Shown: positions 18,868 through 30,600 of the stretch, piece by piece
Layout of the letters: every line of letters begins with the position of its first letter
How positions within the stretch are numbered: the first letter of the stretch is position 1
Source of the DNA: Auanema rhodensis
Lineage: Eukaryota > Nematoda > Chromadorea > Rhabditida > Rhabditidae
Assembly (NCBI GenBank): GCA_964057225.1
Contig: OZ059895.1
Span: 13,020,001 to 13,084,000, forward strand
Reading direction: 5' to 3'
Length of the DNA stretch: 64,000 nt
Position numbers and translations under genes: made by a program
The notes under the pieces: model-generated
Database searches by the model: none
What the model saw: only the letters and a program-made list of their open reading frames with translations
What the model was told of the DNA's origin: nothing

Positions 18868-19677
18868 GAAAATACCTGATATTCAATGATTTACATACTT
18901 ATCCTCGTTATTGTTTTTTTTTCCAATTTCATGTTAGTTATGTAATTTTCTACGTTACATCTAAATCCCTCGATGATATCAAATCTTATGAGATCCAAAT
19001 ACAATAAATTAAAAAGGTTTCACAGTTGTATAGTGTTTAAACAATGTTTGTTTCAATAGGAAATAGATAGAAACAGTAAAGTTAAGATGAAGGTTCATAA
19101 ACTACTGGTTTATAACTGTAATATAGAAATAAGATTGAAGATATTTTGATGCCTTCGGTTGAGCTATCTAAGTAAAACTGCTGGAAAATTAAAAACATTT
19201 GTTACGGAAGAGATAAAATTGAAAATCAGCTGCATGGCGTACTTTCAACGTGGTATGGTCGTAAGCGAAAAAATCTGATATTCAATGATTTACATACTTA
19301 TCCTCGTTATTGTTTTTTTTCCAATTTCATGTTAGTTATGTAATTTTCTACGTTACATCTAAATCCCTCGATGATATCAAATCTTATGAGATCCAAATAC
19401 AATAAATTAAAAAAGGTTTCACAGTTGTATAGTGTTTAAACAATGTTTGTTTCAATAGGAAATAGATAGAAACAGTAAAGTTAAGATGAAGGTTCATAAA
19501 CTACTGGTTTATAACTGTAATATAGAAATAAGATTGAAGATATTTTGATGCCTTGGGTTGAGCTATCTAAGTAAAACTGCTGGAAAATTAAAAACATTTG
19601 TTACGGAAGAGATAAAATTGAAAATCAGCTGCATTGAGTACTTTCAACGTGGTATGATCGTTAAAAAAATTTGAAAA

Positions 19678-19795
19678 GCTTACGGCACCCGGGATTCCCA
19701 AGCCGTCTCCGATCCAAGTACTAACCGGGCCCAACGTTGCTTGACTTGCCAGATCAGACGGGATGGCGTACTTTCAACGTGGTATGGTCGTAAGC
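19678..19795 (-). rRNA. 5S rRNA gene, copy 12
   Basis: C to T at sense 40; 928 bp from copy 11, one block period. Confidence 0.91.
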
Positions 19796-21002
19796 GAAAA
19801 TACCTGATATTCAATGATTTACATACTTATCCTCGTTATTGTTTTTTTTTCCAATTTCATGTTAGTTATGTAATTTTCTACGTTACATCTAAATCCCTCG
19901 ATGATATCAAATCTTATGAGATCCAAATACAATAAATTAAAAAGGTTTCACAGTTGTATAGTGTTTAAACAATGTTTGTTTCAATAGGAAATAGATAGAA
20001 ACAGTAAAGTTAAGATGAAGGTTCATAAACTACTGGTTTATAACTGTAATATAGAAATAAGATTGAAGATATTTTGATGCCTTCGGTTGAGCTATCTAAG
20101 TAAAACTGCTGGAAAATTAAAAACATTTGTTACGGAAGAGATAAAATTGAAAATCAGCTGCATGGCGTACTTTCAACGTGGTATGGTCGTAAGCGAAAAA
20201 ATCTGATATTCAATGATTTACATACTTATCCTCGTTATTGTTTTTTTTCCAATTTCATGTTAGTTATGTAATTTTCTACGTTACATCTAAATCCCTCGAT
20301 GATATCAAATCTTATGAGATCCAAATACAATAAATTAAAAAGGTTTCACAGTTGTATAGTGTTTAAACAATGTTTGTTTCAATAGGAAATAGATAGAAAC
20401 AGTAAAGTTAAGATGAAGGTTCATAAACTACTGGTTTATAACTGTAATATAGAAATAAGATTGAAGATATTTTGATGCCTTCGGTTGAGCTATCTAAGTA
20501 AAACTGCTGGAAAATTAAAAACATTTGTTACGGAAGAGATAAAATTGAAAATCAGCTGCATGGCGTACTTTCAACGTGGTATGGTCGTAAGCGAAAAAAT
20601 CTGATATTCAATGATTTACATACTTATCCTCGTTATTGTTTTTTTTCCAATTTCATGTTAGTTATGTAATTTTCTACGTTACATCTAAATCCCTCGATGA
20701 TATCAAATCTTATGAGATCCAAATACAATAAATTAAAAAGGTTTCACAGTTGTATAGTGTTTAAACAATGTTTGTTTCAATAGGAAATAGATAGAAACAG
20801 TAAAGTTAAGATGAAGGTTCATAAACTACTGGTTTATAACTGTAATATAGAAATAAGATTGAAGATATTTTGATGCCTTGGGTTGAGCTATCTAAGTAAA
20901 ACTGCTGGAAAATTAAAAACATTTGTTACGGAAGAGATAAAATTGAAAATCAGCTGCATTGAGTACTTTCAACGTGGTATGATCGTTAAAAAAATTTGAA
21001 AA

Positions 21003-21120
21003 GCTTACGGCACCCGGGATTCCCAAGCCGTCTCCGATCCAAGTACTAACCGGGCCCAACGTTGCTTGACTTGCCAGATCAGACGGGATGGCGTACTTTC
21101 AACGTGGTATGGTCGTAAGC
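21003..21120 (-). rRNA. 5S rRNA gene, copy 13
   Basis: C to T at sense 40. The second LTR element is inserted 67 bp upstream of its 5' end, so the gene body is intact but its upstream flank is altered. Confidence 0.9.
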
Positions 21121-21187
21121 GAAAATACCTGATATTCAATGATTTACATACTTATCCTCGTTATTGTTTTTTTTTCCAATTTCATGT

Positions 21188-21598
21188 CGTTCCATGGTGG
21201 TTCCCCAGGGTTCCGGCTGGGTAACCACATGGAATTACTTTCTTTTCTTCCAAATATAAATGATAAAGAGCATAGAGAGAAAGGTTTATTTATGATAAAG
21301 TATACAAATTACAATAATAAAAGTTACATAATGATTCCTAGTCGCAGCCCAAAGGACTCGTAAGGAAACCTTATATAGTTTTCCTTACGAGCATAAAAAG
21401 TGGTTATATCAGGTCTGCGGAACTTGGTTCCGCTTGAATTGGGCTTTCTTTAATTAAACTTAATATGAAAAAGTGTTCGTTCATTATTGCATTGAATTCC
21501 TGTTTCTCAAATGTAGCGTCAGCTATTTGTTTTTATAATGTTCCGTTTTATAAGCGATTGACGGTCAATCGCTCTACTTATAGGACACGTATGGAACA
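21188..21598 (-). repeat. 3' LTR of the polymerase-less element
   Basis: Base-for-base identical to 24942-25352. The outer end (21190-21234) is a long interrupted inverted repeat with arms TTCCAT/ATGGAA, GTGGTT/AACCAC and CCCAG/CTGGG. A 12-bp stem at 21357-21391 holds TATATAAG (minus strand, 21370-21377) in its loop. A 21-nt near-palindrome with 10-bp arms lies at 21553-21573. Confidence 0.93.
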
Positions 21599-21801
21599 TG
21601 CCTAATATCGAAAAAGTAGCTGACCTCAGCTACATCGAGAAAGTGAAATTCCATGCAAATGTGAAAGTTGTATGAAATGTTTCAAAAAATAAAAGAATAC
21701 TGATAATACAGAACAATTTTATGAGAAAAAATAAAAGGAAAACAATGTAATTACAAAATAATATATCATATATCATACTGGGAATCTTTCAAAAGTTCTT
21801 T

Positions 21802-22404
21802 TTAGTCTTCTTCATAATACTGGTATATCTCTGGTAATGGTGATGATCCTAGGTCGTGGAGAAGATCCATAGTCTTGTTGCATAAATCCGTTTTTCTTTC
21901 CATTTCTTCCTTGGTGGTTGCTGGTGATGCCAGAAATATTTGTAGAGCATTTATAATGCTTTTTCTTGCCTCTGTGGATGGCAGTTCGCTGCAATGTTGC
22001 AGGCTCCATTCTTGATAGGCCGAATGGGTCTCGGCAATAATCCAGTTTGGTGTCTGCTGTTCTGGTGAATCGCAACTAGGTGAATAACCTAGTTGGTCCC
22101 TTAGTTCAGCAATGGCTTCTCGGATGACTCCTGCTATGTTGGTCCATGGTCCTATGTAGTGGTCAACCTCCGACAGTCGATCCTTGTCGTATTGGTAACA
22201 TAGGATTTTGAGCGTTTCAGTACTAGTTTTCGCTCTTGTTAGTCCTTGAACTAACTCTTTCAGGATCTTCTCTTTCCTGGGGCGGTTGGCGATGGTATTG
22301 GCGCCTAGCTGCTTCAATTCTCTTACTAATAGTTGAATTGAAAGCCATCTCTTTTTGGCCATCTTGAGGGGAATTTCGACGGCTTCAGGGAGTTGGGTGG
22401 ACAT
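21802..22404 (-). CDS. Unrecognised 200-residue protein of the LTR element, ORF B
   Basis: This ORF starts at ATG 22404 and ends 204 bases before the 3' LTR. The protein looks globular and helical throughout, with charged amphipathic stretches and no membrane segment, signal peptide or zinc motif. The size and helical character would suit a capsid-like or accessory protein, but I recognise no family. The ~370 bases between it and ORF A' are very A/T-rich and hold nothing that I can support. A splice from the leader could place it on its own mRNA; not verified. Confidence 0.5.
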   Translation of the reverse strand: MSTQLPEAVEIPLKMAKKRWLSIQLLVRELKQLGANTIANRPRKEKILKELVQGLTRAKTSTETLKILCYQYDKDRLSEVDHYIGPWTNIAGVIREAIAELRDQLGYSPSCDSPEQQTPNWIIAETHSAYQEWSLQHCSELPSTEARKSIINALQIFLASPATTKEEMERKTDLCNKTMDLLHDLGSSPLPEIYQYYEED

Positions 22405-22774
22405 TGTTATCTTTGTTACTGTTTTCTGTCCTTTTTATCCTTTTTAAAACTAGGTCGGTCTGTTCCTTCCTTTTTGTCGCCTCCTTTTTGACCAGTTAGG
22501 TGAAAAAAAATGATGAAGATTGTTGATTAAAACTTTGCAGTGATTTTTGAAAGATTCCAAGTATGATGTATAATTTTATTTTGAAATTTTGGTTATTGAT
22601 ACAATATTTTTATGAGAGTGAAAAAATAAAAATGTACAATAATTTGTGTAGAATTTTATGTCTTACTTAAATGAGAAAAAAAAAATCATATATAGGTTCA
22701 AGTTTAGATGAAAATTATGAAAATGGTATTATACTTTTTGTGATTTTTATATAGAAATTATGGATTTTTTTTTA

Positions 22775-23130
22775 CTATTGTTCTAGCTTCTTACTTGTAG
22801 TCCCAATAACTGTTGACGGTCTTTTCTTATGGATGACTGGTACTGTTGGTGCCACGAAGTTTGGGTCCGGGATCTGACTCTTCGAAACTCTCTTCTTCGG
22901 CTCTGTTACTGGTATGGTGCTGTGATACCTTATCGGCACATGATAAGGTTTTGCTGGCGTTGTAGGAGAATTATCTTCTAATCCCAATGCCAATTTAAGT
23001 GATGAACTCCATTTCTTAATTGTGGGTGGCTCCTTCATCCGTTCCTCATACAATTCTTTTCTTGCGTTTTCTTCTATTTTCTCTGATAGTTTGGTGAATT
23101 TCGAGGAAGAGGAGAAGAAAGAATAGCAGT
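22775..23130 (-). CDS. Unrecognised ORF A', overlapping frame after ORF A
   Basis: This frame is open from inside ORF A, is in the -1 frame relative to it, and ends at 22775. No ATG opens it: it is probably a continuation of ORF A through a frameshift in the CT-rich tract near 23105-23130, or a single ORF broken by an indel. The product has a helical charged start, then a Pro/Thr-rich and basic part (PKKRVSKSQIPDP). No domain recognised. Confidence 0.35.
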
Positions 23131-23511
23131 ATTTGGGTATGAAAATGATATTTGAGAATAATCTTTACAAGGGGAAGTATTTGTGCTAACATAGCTAGAG
23201 CTTTTGATAACGTTAGAAATGCGTTTAGGAGTTTGTTTGTTAATAGACGTTTTAATTTTACTAAGAGTAATAGCGTGGCGAGAAGTTTTAATAGCTGTTG
23301 TGCCTATTTTCTTCGCGGGGGTACCCGGTATAGCGGGTGGTTTCTTTGCAGCAGTAGGTCGGCGCTTCGTGTCCGGCTCATAAACATTTGGAGGTCCTCT
23401 TTTTCTTTGATTCCGCTCGAGTACTGGCTCGACGTGCGTATCATTACCGGGGGCTGCGCTCTGTGGATTTGTTTTATCCTGCGGAGGATTTTTACTCTTC
23501 GAGTCCGTCAT
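23074..23511 (-). CDS. Unrecognised basic protein of the LTR element, ORF A
   Basis: This 145-residue ORF starts at ATG 23511, the first ORF after the long leader. It is rich in Lys, Arg, Pro, Ser and Thr and looks disordered. It contains basic clusters such as RNQRKRGPP and TKRRPTAAKK that could be nuclear-localisation or nucleic-acid-binding signals. I recognise no domain. Its position would suit a Gag-like or regulatory protein, but this is inference from position only. A second frame (down to 22775) overlaps its end and continues without a stop. Confidence 0.5.
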   Translation of the reverse strand: MTDSKSKNPPQDKTNPQSAAPGNDTHVEPVLERNQRKRGPPNVYEPDTKRRPTAAKKPPAIPGTPAKKIGTTAIKTSRHAITLSKIKTSINKQTPKRISNVIKSSSYVSTNTSPCKDYSQISFSYPNTAILSSPLPRNSPNYQRK

Positions 23512-23565
23512 CTTGTTGGTTTTCCTGGAAAGGAAATTATTATACCAACGATGCGAATCTTATAA

Positions 23566-24281
23566 AAATATATATACAACGTGAGAGGCAATATGGGGTT
23601 GTATGCGTGACGCTTGCTAGGGGGCCAGCCTGCAGCGAATCTTCTAACGGAGAATTGCTCAATCGGGTACATACACGGGCCTGTGACCGGTGCGCCCTTT
23701 CTAGGATCAAGTTCCCATCTCTCGAATAGGCGTGAAATATACGACGGTGATCTAAGCAGTATTCCCTTTCAGTCTTTCGACAAGATTAGGTGCTCAGGCC
23801 TCGTACATTCACTTTCCCAGACTTCTCTTGCCTATGAAAAATCACAGAAATCGCTCCCTTAACGAAATTCTGCTCCCCTGATTTTTCATGGTGAGACCAC
23901 TCTAACACTTTCATTCTCGACTAATTCTGTCGTAATTTTCAAATTTGCAAAAATAGGACCAAAAAGGGATCTTCAAAATCAGGAATGCGTACGTCTTATA
24001 TCAAAAATAGTGGTTGCCTCCGCTCAGTTCTCGAGACAGTCTGGTATTGCTTCTCACGGGCTACTTTTAGGATCAAAATGCAAAATTGTAAATCTTAGGT
24101 TCGGGATTCAGATAAAAAATTTCAAAATTATTTGGCTGTTTTCTGGGTTATATTAGGAAGAAGAAAAAAATAATAGTAATAAGAGAGGGAAAAAGATAAA
24201 ATTTAAAAGAAGATAAAAGAAAAATAAAATAGGAATATAGTAGGAATATAGTAGGAATATAGTACTAGTATAGAATAGTTT

Positions 24282-24326
<45 letters not shown>

Positions 24327-24926
24327 GAGTAATACATTTTAAAGGATAGAATAGAAATTAATGAATTTTAATATATATAAAACAATGAATTTTTTGATGA
24401 TTCATGAAAGAAATTAATTCATTTTTCATTCAAAAATTGTTTGAAACTTTATAACAAAAATTTATGAGAGATAGAATAGATTTTGATTAAAAAAACAGAA
24501 AAAGAAAAGATTGACAGAAAAAAAAATATCGAAATACCTTTCTTTGAATGAATAAATATAAAAGAATTTCAAATTAATTTATGATAGTTATAAACAAAGT
24601 TTTTCCTCAAAAATGAAAGAAAGATCTTAGAATATGGATAAAAATCAAAATGTTTCTTTTAAATGAATGAATATAAAATTTCAAAATTAAGTTGTTTCAA
24701 AATATATCTTTTTAAATAAATGTATATAAGATTTCAGTATTAATTTATGAATCAAAATCAAAATAAAGTTTTTTTGAATGAATGAAATAAAGAAGAGAAA
24801 GATTTCAAATTAAATTCATATAGCATAATCGAAATATAATTTTTTAATTAGATGTATGAAAGACAACAAAATTAAATTTATGTAGCGAAATATGGTTCTT
24901 AGAGATTCGTCGGTTATAGACGAATT
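23566..24926 (-). other. Long leader of the LTR element
   Basis: About 1.36 kb lie between the primer site and ORF A without a supported gene. Part of it (23850-24130) has moderate G/C and an 11-bp perfect inverted repeat (23834-23844 with 23879-23889). The rest is strongly A/T-rich, with three copies of TAGGAATATAG near 24231-24263 and an (AT)n run at 24287-24323. A long leader may carry a packaging signal, as needed for an element moved by foreign proteins (inference). Confidence 0.5.
24287..24323. repeat. (AT)n microsatellite
   Basis: 37 bases of alternating A and T inside the leader of the polymerase-less LTR element. Confidence 0.9.
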
Positions 24927-24941
24927 TCGGTGGAACCTCCA
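24927..24941 (-). other. Primer-binding site, tRNA-Gln
   Basis: The minus strand reads TGGAGGTTCCACCGA immediately next to the LTR. This is complementary to the 3' end of eukaryotic glutamine tRNA as I remember it (GGTGGAACCT plus CCA). Confidence 0.8.
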
Positions 24942-25352
24942 CGTTCCATGGTGGTTCCCCAGGGTTCCGGCTGGGTAACCACATGGAATTACTTTCTTTT
25001 CTTCCAAATATAAATGATAAAGAGCATAGAGAGAAAGGTTTATTTATGATAAAGTATACAAATTACAATAATAAAAGTTACATAATGATTCCTAGTCGCA
25101 GCCCAAAGGACTCGTAAGGAAACCTTATATAGTTTTCCTTACGAGCATAAAAAGTGGTTATATCAGGTCTGCGGAACTTGGTTCCGCTTGAATTGGGCTT
25201 TCTTTAATTAAACTTAATATGAAAAAGTGTTCGTTCATTATTGCATTGAATTCCTGTTTCTCAAATGTAGCGTCAGCTATTTGTTTTTATAATGTTCCGT
25301 TTTATAAGCGATTGACGGTCAATCGCTCTACTTATAGGACACGTATGGAACA
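24942..25352 (-). repeat. 5' LTR of the polymerase-less element
   Basis: This is the promoter-side LTR in element orientation. The long hairpin (24944-24988) lies one base from the primer site, and the TATA hairpin is at 25111-25145. In element orientation the LTR begins TGTTCCAT and ends ATGGAACG, so the usual final CA is replaced by CG in both copies. Confidence 0.93.
25111..25145 (-). promoter_or_regulatory. LTR promoter: TATA box in a 12-bp hairpin
   Basis: The arms CTCGTAAGGAAA and TTTCCTTACGAG are perfect complements. The loop holds TATATAAG on the minus strand. The AATAAA signal (minus strand) lies farther along in the same LTR, as expected for U3-R order. Confidence 0.55.
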
Positions 25353-26100
25353 ATGTTAGTTATGTAATTTTCTACGTTACATCTAAATCCCTCAATGATA
25401 TCAAATCTTATGAGATCCAAATACAATAAATTAAAAAGGTTTCACAGTTGTATAGTGTTTAAACAATGTTTGTTTCAATAGGAAATAGATAGAAACAGTA
25501 AAGTTAAGATGAAGGTTCATAAACTACTGGTTTATAACTGTAATATAGAAATAAGATTGAAGATATTTTGATGCCTTGGGTTGAGCTATCTAAGTAAAAC
25601 TGCTGGAAAATTAAAAACATTTGTTACGGAAGAGATAAAATTGAAAATCAGCTGCATGGCGTACTTTCAACGTGGTATGGTCGTAAGCGAAAAAATCTGA
25701 TATTCAATGATTTACATACTTATCCTCGTTATTGTTTTTTTTTCCAATTTCATGTTAGTTATGTAATTTTCTACGTTACATCTAAATTCCTCGATGATAT
25801 CAAATCTTATGAGCTCCAAATACAATAACTTAAAAAAGGTTTCACAGTTGTGTAGTGTTAAAACAATGTTTGTTTCAATAGGAAATAGATAGAAACAGTA
25901 AAGTTAAGATGAAGGTTCATAAACTACTGGTTTATAACTGTAATATAGAAATAAGATTGAAGATATTTTGATGCCTTGGGTTGAGCTATCTAAGTAAAAC
26001 TGCTGGAAAATTAAAAACATTTGTTACTGAAGAGATAAAATTGAAAATCAGCTGCATTGCGTACTTTCAACGTGGTATGATCGTTAAAAAAATTTGAAAA

Positions 26101-26218
26101 GCTTACGGCACCCGGGTTTCCCAAGCCGTCTCCGATCCAAGTACTAACCGGGCCCAACGTTGCTTGACTTGCCAGATCGGACGGGATGGCGTACTTTCAA
26201 CGTGGTATGGTCGTAAGC
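26101..26218 (-). rRNA. 5S rRNA gene, copy 14
   Basis: T to A at sense 102, the marker of a subfamily also found in copies 23, 25, 29, 31, 65 and 67. Confidence 0.91.
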
Positions 26219-26629
26219 GAAAATACCTGATATTCAATGATTTACATACTTATCCTCGTTATTGTTTTTTTTCCAATTTCATGTTAGTTATGTAATTTTC
26301 TACGTTACATCTAAATTCCTCGATGATATCAAATCTTATGAGCTCCAAATACAATAAATTAAAAAAGGTTTCACAGTTGTATAGTGTTAAAACAATGTTT
26401 GTTTCAATAGGAAATAGAAAGAAACAGTAAAGTTAAGATGAAGGTTCATAAACTACTGGTTTATAACTGTAATATAGAAATAAGATTGAAGATATTTTGA
26501 TGCCTTGGGTTGAGCTATCTAAGTAAAACTGCTGGAAAATTAAAAACATTTGTTACTGAAGAGATAAAATTGAAAATCAGCTGCATGGCGTACTTTCAAC
26601 GTGGTATGATCGTTAAAAAAATTTGAAAA

Positions 26630-26747
26630 GCTTACGGCACCCGGGATTCCCAAGCCGTCTCCGATCCAAGTACTAACCGGGCCCAACGTTGCTTAACTTG
26701 CCAGATCGAACGGGATGGCGTACTTTCAACGTGGTATGGTCGTAAGC
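26630..26747 (-). rRNA. 5S rRNA gene, copy 15
   Basis: C to T at sense 53 and C to T at sense 39. The adjoining 5'-end fragment is a mosaic of the two fragment types. Confidence 0.9.
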
Positions 26748-27158
26748 GAAAATACCTGATATTCAATGATTTACATACTTATCCTCGTTATTGTTTTTTT
26801 TCCAATTTCATGTTAGTTATGTAATTTTCTACGTTACATCTAAATCCCTCGATGATATCAAATCTTATGAGATCCAAATACAATAAATTGAAAAAGGTTT
26901 CACAGTTGTATAGTGTTTAAACAATGTTTGTTTCAATAGGAAATAGAAAGAAACAGTAAAGTTAAGATGAAGGTTCATAAACTACTGGTTTATAACTGTA
27001 ATATAGAAATAAGATTGAAGATATTTTGATGCCTTGGGTTGAGCTATCTAAGTAAAACTGCTGGAAAATTAAAAACATTTGTTACTGAAGAGATAAAATT
27101 GAAAATCAGCTGCATGGCGTACTTTCAACGTGGTATGATCGTTAAAAAAATTTGAAAA

Positions 27159-27276
27159 GCTTACGGCACCCGGGATTCCCAAGCCGTCTCCGATCCAAGT
27201 ACTAACCGGGCCCAACGTTGCTTAACTTGCCAGATCGGACGGGATGGCGTACTTTCAACGTGGTATGGTCGTAAGC
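27159..27276 (-). rRNA. 5S rRNA gene, copy 16
   Basis: C to T at sense 53, giving GTTAAGCAACG as I remember it from C. elegans 5S; mosaic 5'-end fragment alongside. Confidence 0.92.
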
Positions 27277-28086
27277 GAAAATACCTGATATTCAATGATT
27301 TACATACTTATCCTCGTTATTGTTTTTTTTCCAATTTCATGTTAGTTATGTAATTTTCTACGTTACATCTAAATCCCTCGATGATATCAAATCTTATGAG
27401 ATCCAAATACAATAAATTGAAAAAGGTTTCACAGTTGTATAGTGTTTAAACAATGTTTGTTTCAATAGGAAATAGATAGAAACAGTAAAGTTAAGATGAA
27501 GGTTCATAAACTACTGGTTTATAACTGTAATATAGAAATAAGATTGAAGATATTTTGATGCCTTGGGTTGAGCTATCTAAGTAAAACTGCTGGAAAATTA
27601 AAAACATTTGTTACGGAAGAGATAAAATTGAAAATCAGCTGCATGGCGTACTTTCAACGTGGTATGGTCGTAAGCGAAAAAATCTGATATTCAATGATTT
27701 ACATACTTATCCTCGTTATTGTTTTTTTTCCAATTTCATGTTAGTTATGTAATTTTCTACGTTACATCTAAATTCCTCGATGATATCAAATCTTATGAGC
27801 TCCAAATACAATAAATTAAAAAAGGTTTCACAGTTGTATAGTGTTAAAACAATGTTTGTTTCAATAGGAAATAGAAAGAAACAGTAAAGTTAAGATGAAG
27901 GTTCATAAACTACTGGTTTATAACTGTAATATAGAAATAAGATTGAAGATATTTTGATGCCTTGGGTTGAGCTATCTAAGTAAAACTGCTGGAAAATTAA
28001 AAACATTTGTTACTGAAGAGATAAAATTGAAAATCAGCTGCATGGCGTACTTTCAACGTGGTATGATCGTTAAAAAAATTTGAAAA

Positions 28087-28204
28087 GCTTACGGCACCCG
28101 GGATTCCCAAGCCGTCTCCGATCCAAGTACTAACCGGGCCCAACGTTGCTTAACTTGCCAGATCGGACGGGATGGCGTACTTTCAACGTGGTATGGTCGT
28201 AAGC
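28087..28204 (-). rRNA. 5S rRNA gene, copy 17
   Basis: C to T at sense 53; 928 bp from copy 16 and a block duplicate of it. Confidence 0.92.
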
Positions 28205-29014
28205 GAAAATACCTGATATTCAATGATTTACATACTTATCCTCGTTATTGTTTTTTTTCCAATTTCATGTTAGTTATGTAATTTTCTACGTTACATCTAA
28301 ATCCCTCGATGATATCAAATCTTATGAGATCCAAATACAATAAATTGAAAAAGGTTTCACAGTTGTATAGTGTTTAAACAATGTTTGTTTCAATAGGAAA
28401 TAGATAGAAACAGTAAAGTTAAGATGAAGGTTCATAAACTACTGGTTTATAACTGTAATATAGAAATAAGATTGAAGATATTTTGATGCCTTGGGTTGAG
28501 CTATCTAAGTAAAACTGCTGGAAAATTAAAAACATTTGTTACGGAAGAGATAAAATTGAAAATCAGCTGCATGGCGTACTTTCAACGTGGTATGGTCGTA
28601 AGCGAAAAAATCTGATATTCAATGATTTACATACTTATCCTCGTTATTGTTTTTTTTCCAATTTCATGTTAGTTATGTAATTTTCTACGTTACATCTAAA
28701 TTCCTCGATGATATCAAATCTTATGAGCTCCAAATACAATAAATTAAAAAAGGTTACACTGTTGTATAGTGTTAAAACAATGTTTGTTTCAATAGGAAAT
28801 AGATAGAAACAGTAAAGTTAAGATGAAGGTTCATAAACTACTGGTTTAAAACTGTAATATAGAAATAAGATTGAAGATATTTTGATGCCTTGGGTTGAGC
28901 TATCTAAGTAAAACTGCTGGAAAATTAAAAACATTTGTTACTGAAGAGATAAAATTGAAAATCAGCTGCATTGCGTACTTTCAACGTGGTATGATCGTTA
29001 AAAAAATTTGAAAA

Positions 29015-29132
29015 GCTTACGGCACCCGGGATTCCCAAGCCGTCTCCGATCCAAGTACTAACCGGGCCCAACGTTGCTTGACTTGCCAGATCGGACGGGA
29101 TGGCGTACTTTCAACGTGGTATGGTCGTAAGC
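29015..29132 (-). rRNA. 5S rRNA gene, copy 18
   Basis: Identical to the reference. Confidence 0.94.
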
Positions 29133-29543
29133 GAAAATACCTGATATTCAATAATTTACATACTTATCCTCGTTATTGTTTTTTTTCCAATTTCATGTTA
29201 GTTATGTAATTTTCTACGTTACATCTAAATCCCTCGATGATATCAAATCTTATGAGATCCAAATACAATAAATTGAAAAAGGTTTCACAGTTGTATAGTG
29301 TTTAAACAATGTTTGTTTCAATAGGAAATAGATAGAAACAGTAAAGTTAAGATGAAGGTTCATAAACTACTGGTTTATAACTGTAATATAGAAATAAGAT
29401 TGAAGATATTTTGATGCCTTGGGTTGAGCTATCTAAGTAAAACTGCTGGAAAATTAAAAACATTTGTTACGGAAGAGATAAAATTGAAAATCAGCTGCAT
29501 TGCGTACTTTCAACGTGGTATGATCGTTAAAAAAATTTGAAAA

Positions 29544-29661
29544 GCTTACGGCACCCGGGATTCCCAAGCCGTCTCCGATCCAAGTACTAACCGGGCCCAA
29601 CGTTGCTTGACTTGCCAGATCGGACGGGATGGCGTACTTTCAACGTGGTATGGTCGTAAGC
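29544..29661 (-). rRNA. 5S rRNA gene, copy 19
   Basis: Identical to the reference. Confidence 0.94.
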
Positions 29662-30071
29662 GAAAATACCTGATATTCAATGATTTACATAATTATCCTC
29701 GTTATTGTTTTTTTTCCAATTTCATGTTAGTTATGTAATTTTCTACGTTACATCTAAATCCCTCGATGATATCAAATCTTATGAGATCCAAATACAATAA
29801 ATTAAAAAGGTTTCACAGTTGTATAGTGTTTAAACAATGTTTGTTTCAATAGGAAATAGATAGAAACAGTAAAGTTAAGATGAAGGTTCATAAACTACTG
29901 GTTTATAACTGTAATATAGAAATAAGATTGAAGATATTTTGATGCCTTGGGTTGAGCTATCTAAGTAAAACTGCTGGAAAATTAAAAACATTTGTTACGG
30001 AAGAGATAAAATTGAAAATCAGCTGCATTGCGTACTTTCAACGTGGTATGATCGTTAAAAAAATTTGAAAA

Positions 30072-30189
30072 GCTTACGGCACCCGGGATTCCCAAGCCGT
30101 CTCCGATCCAAGTACTAACCGGGCCCAACGTTGCTTGACTTGCCAGATCGGACGGGATGGCGTACTTTCAACGTGGTATGGTCGTAAGC
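30072..30189 (-). rRNA. 5S rRNA gene, copy 20
   Basis: Identical to the reference. Confidence 0.94.
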
Positions 30190-30600
30190 GAAAATACCTG
30201 ATATTCAATGATTTACATACTTATCCTCGTTATTGTTTTTTTTTCAATTTCATGTTAGTTATGTAGTTTTCTACGTTACATCTAAATCCCTCGATGATAT
30301 CAAATCTTATGAGATCCAAATACAATAAATTGAAAAAGGTTTCACAGTTGTATAGTGTTTAAACAATGTTTGTTTCAATAGGAAATAGAAAGAAACAGTA
30401 AAGTTAAGATGAAGGTTCATAAACTACTGGTTTATAACTGTAATATAGAAATAAGATTGAAGATATTTTGATGCCTTGGGTTGAGCTATCTAAGTAAAAC
30501 TGCTGGAAAATTAAAAACATTTGTTACTGAAGAGATAAAATTGAAAATCAGCTGCATGGCGTACTTTCAACGTGGTATGATCGTTAAAAAAATTTGAAAA

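Larger units (their letters stand above)
10309..21187 (-). repeat. 5S rDNA array, segment 1 (12 full genes, 11 short units)
   Basis: This is a continuous tandem array. A full unit (~528-530 bp) holds a 118-nt 5S gene, ~380 bp of A/T-rich spacer and a ~27-nt fragment of the 5S 5' end beyond the gene's 3' end. Short units (~398-401 bp) carry only 33 nt of the gene 5' end, without the internal promoter. They start at 10744, 12203, 12602, 13532, 13931, 14860, 15261, 16719, 19234, 20162 and 20560. I see no other gene in the spacers. The 64-residue ORFs that recur here run from 5S into spacer and are by-products of the repeats. A 1,329-bp block repeats at 11718, 13047 and (1,330) 14376; a 928-bp block repeats at 18750 and 19678. 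Confidence 0.95.
21188..25352 (-). mobile_element. LTR retrotransposon without polymerase genes
   Basis: This 4,165-bp element has identical 411-bp LTRs (21188-21598 and 24942-25352) and an ATGT duplication on both sides (21184-21187, 25353-25356). A primer site for tRNA-Gln lies directly inside the right LTR, so the element points to the minus strand. It carries unrecognised ORFs (23074-23511 with its overlap partner, and 21802-22404) and no sign of protease, reverse transcriptase, RNaseH or integrase. It must use another element's machinery. The identical LTRs mean a very recent insertion. The 4-bp duplication fits Ty3-like integrases better than BEL (inference). Confidence 0.9.

Noticed and set aside
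23152..23862. Plus-strand ORFs in the polymerase-less LTR element
   Set aside because: They lie opposite ORF A and its leader, show no domain or splice context, and run against the orientation set by the primer site.
24942..24953. GTTCCATGGTG at the LTR end matches the start of a glutamine tRNA as remembered
   Set aside because: It is an 11-base match that forms part of the LTR hairpin and lies in a different place from the primer site; probably chance.
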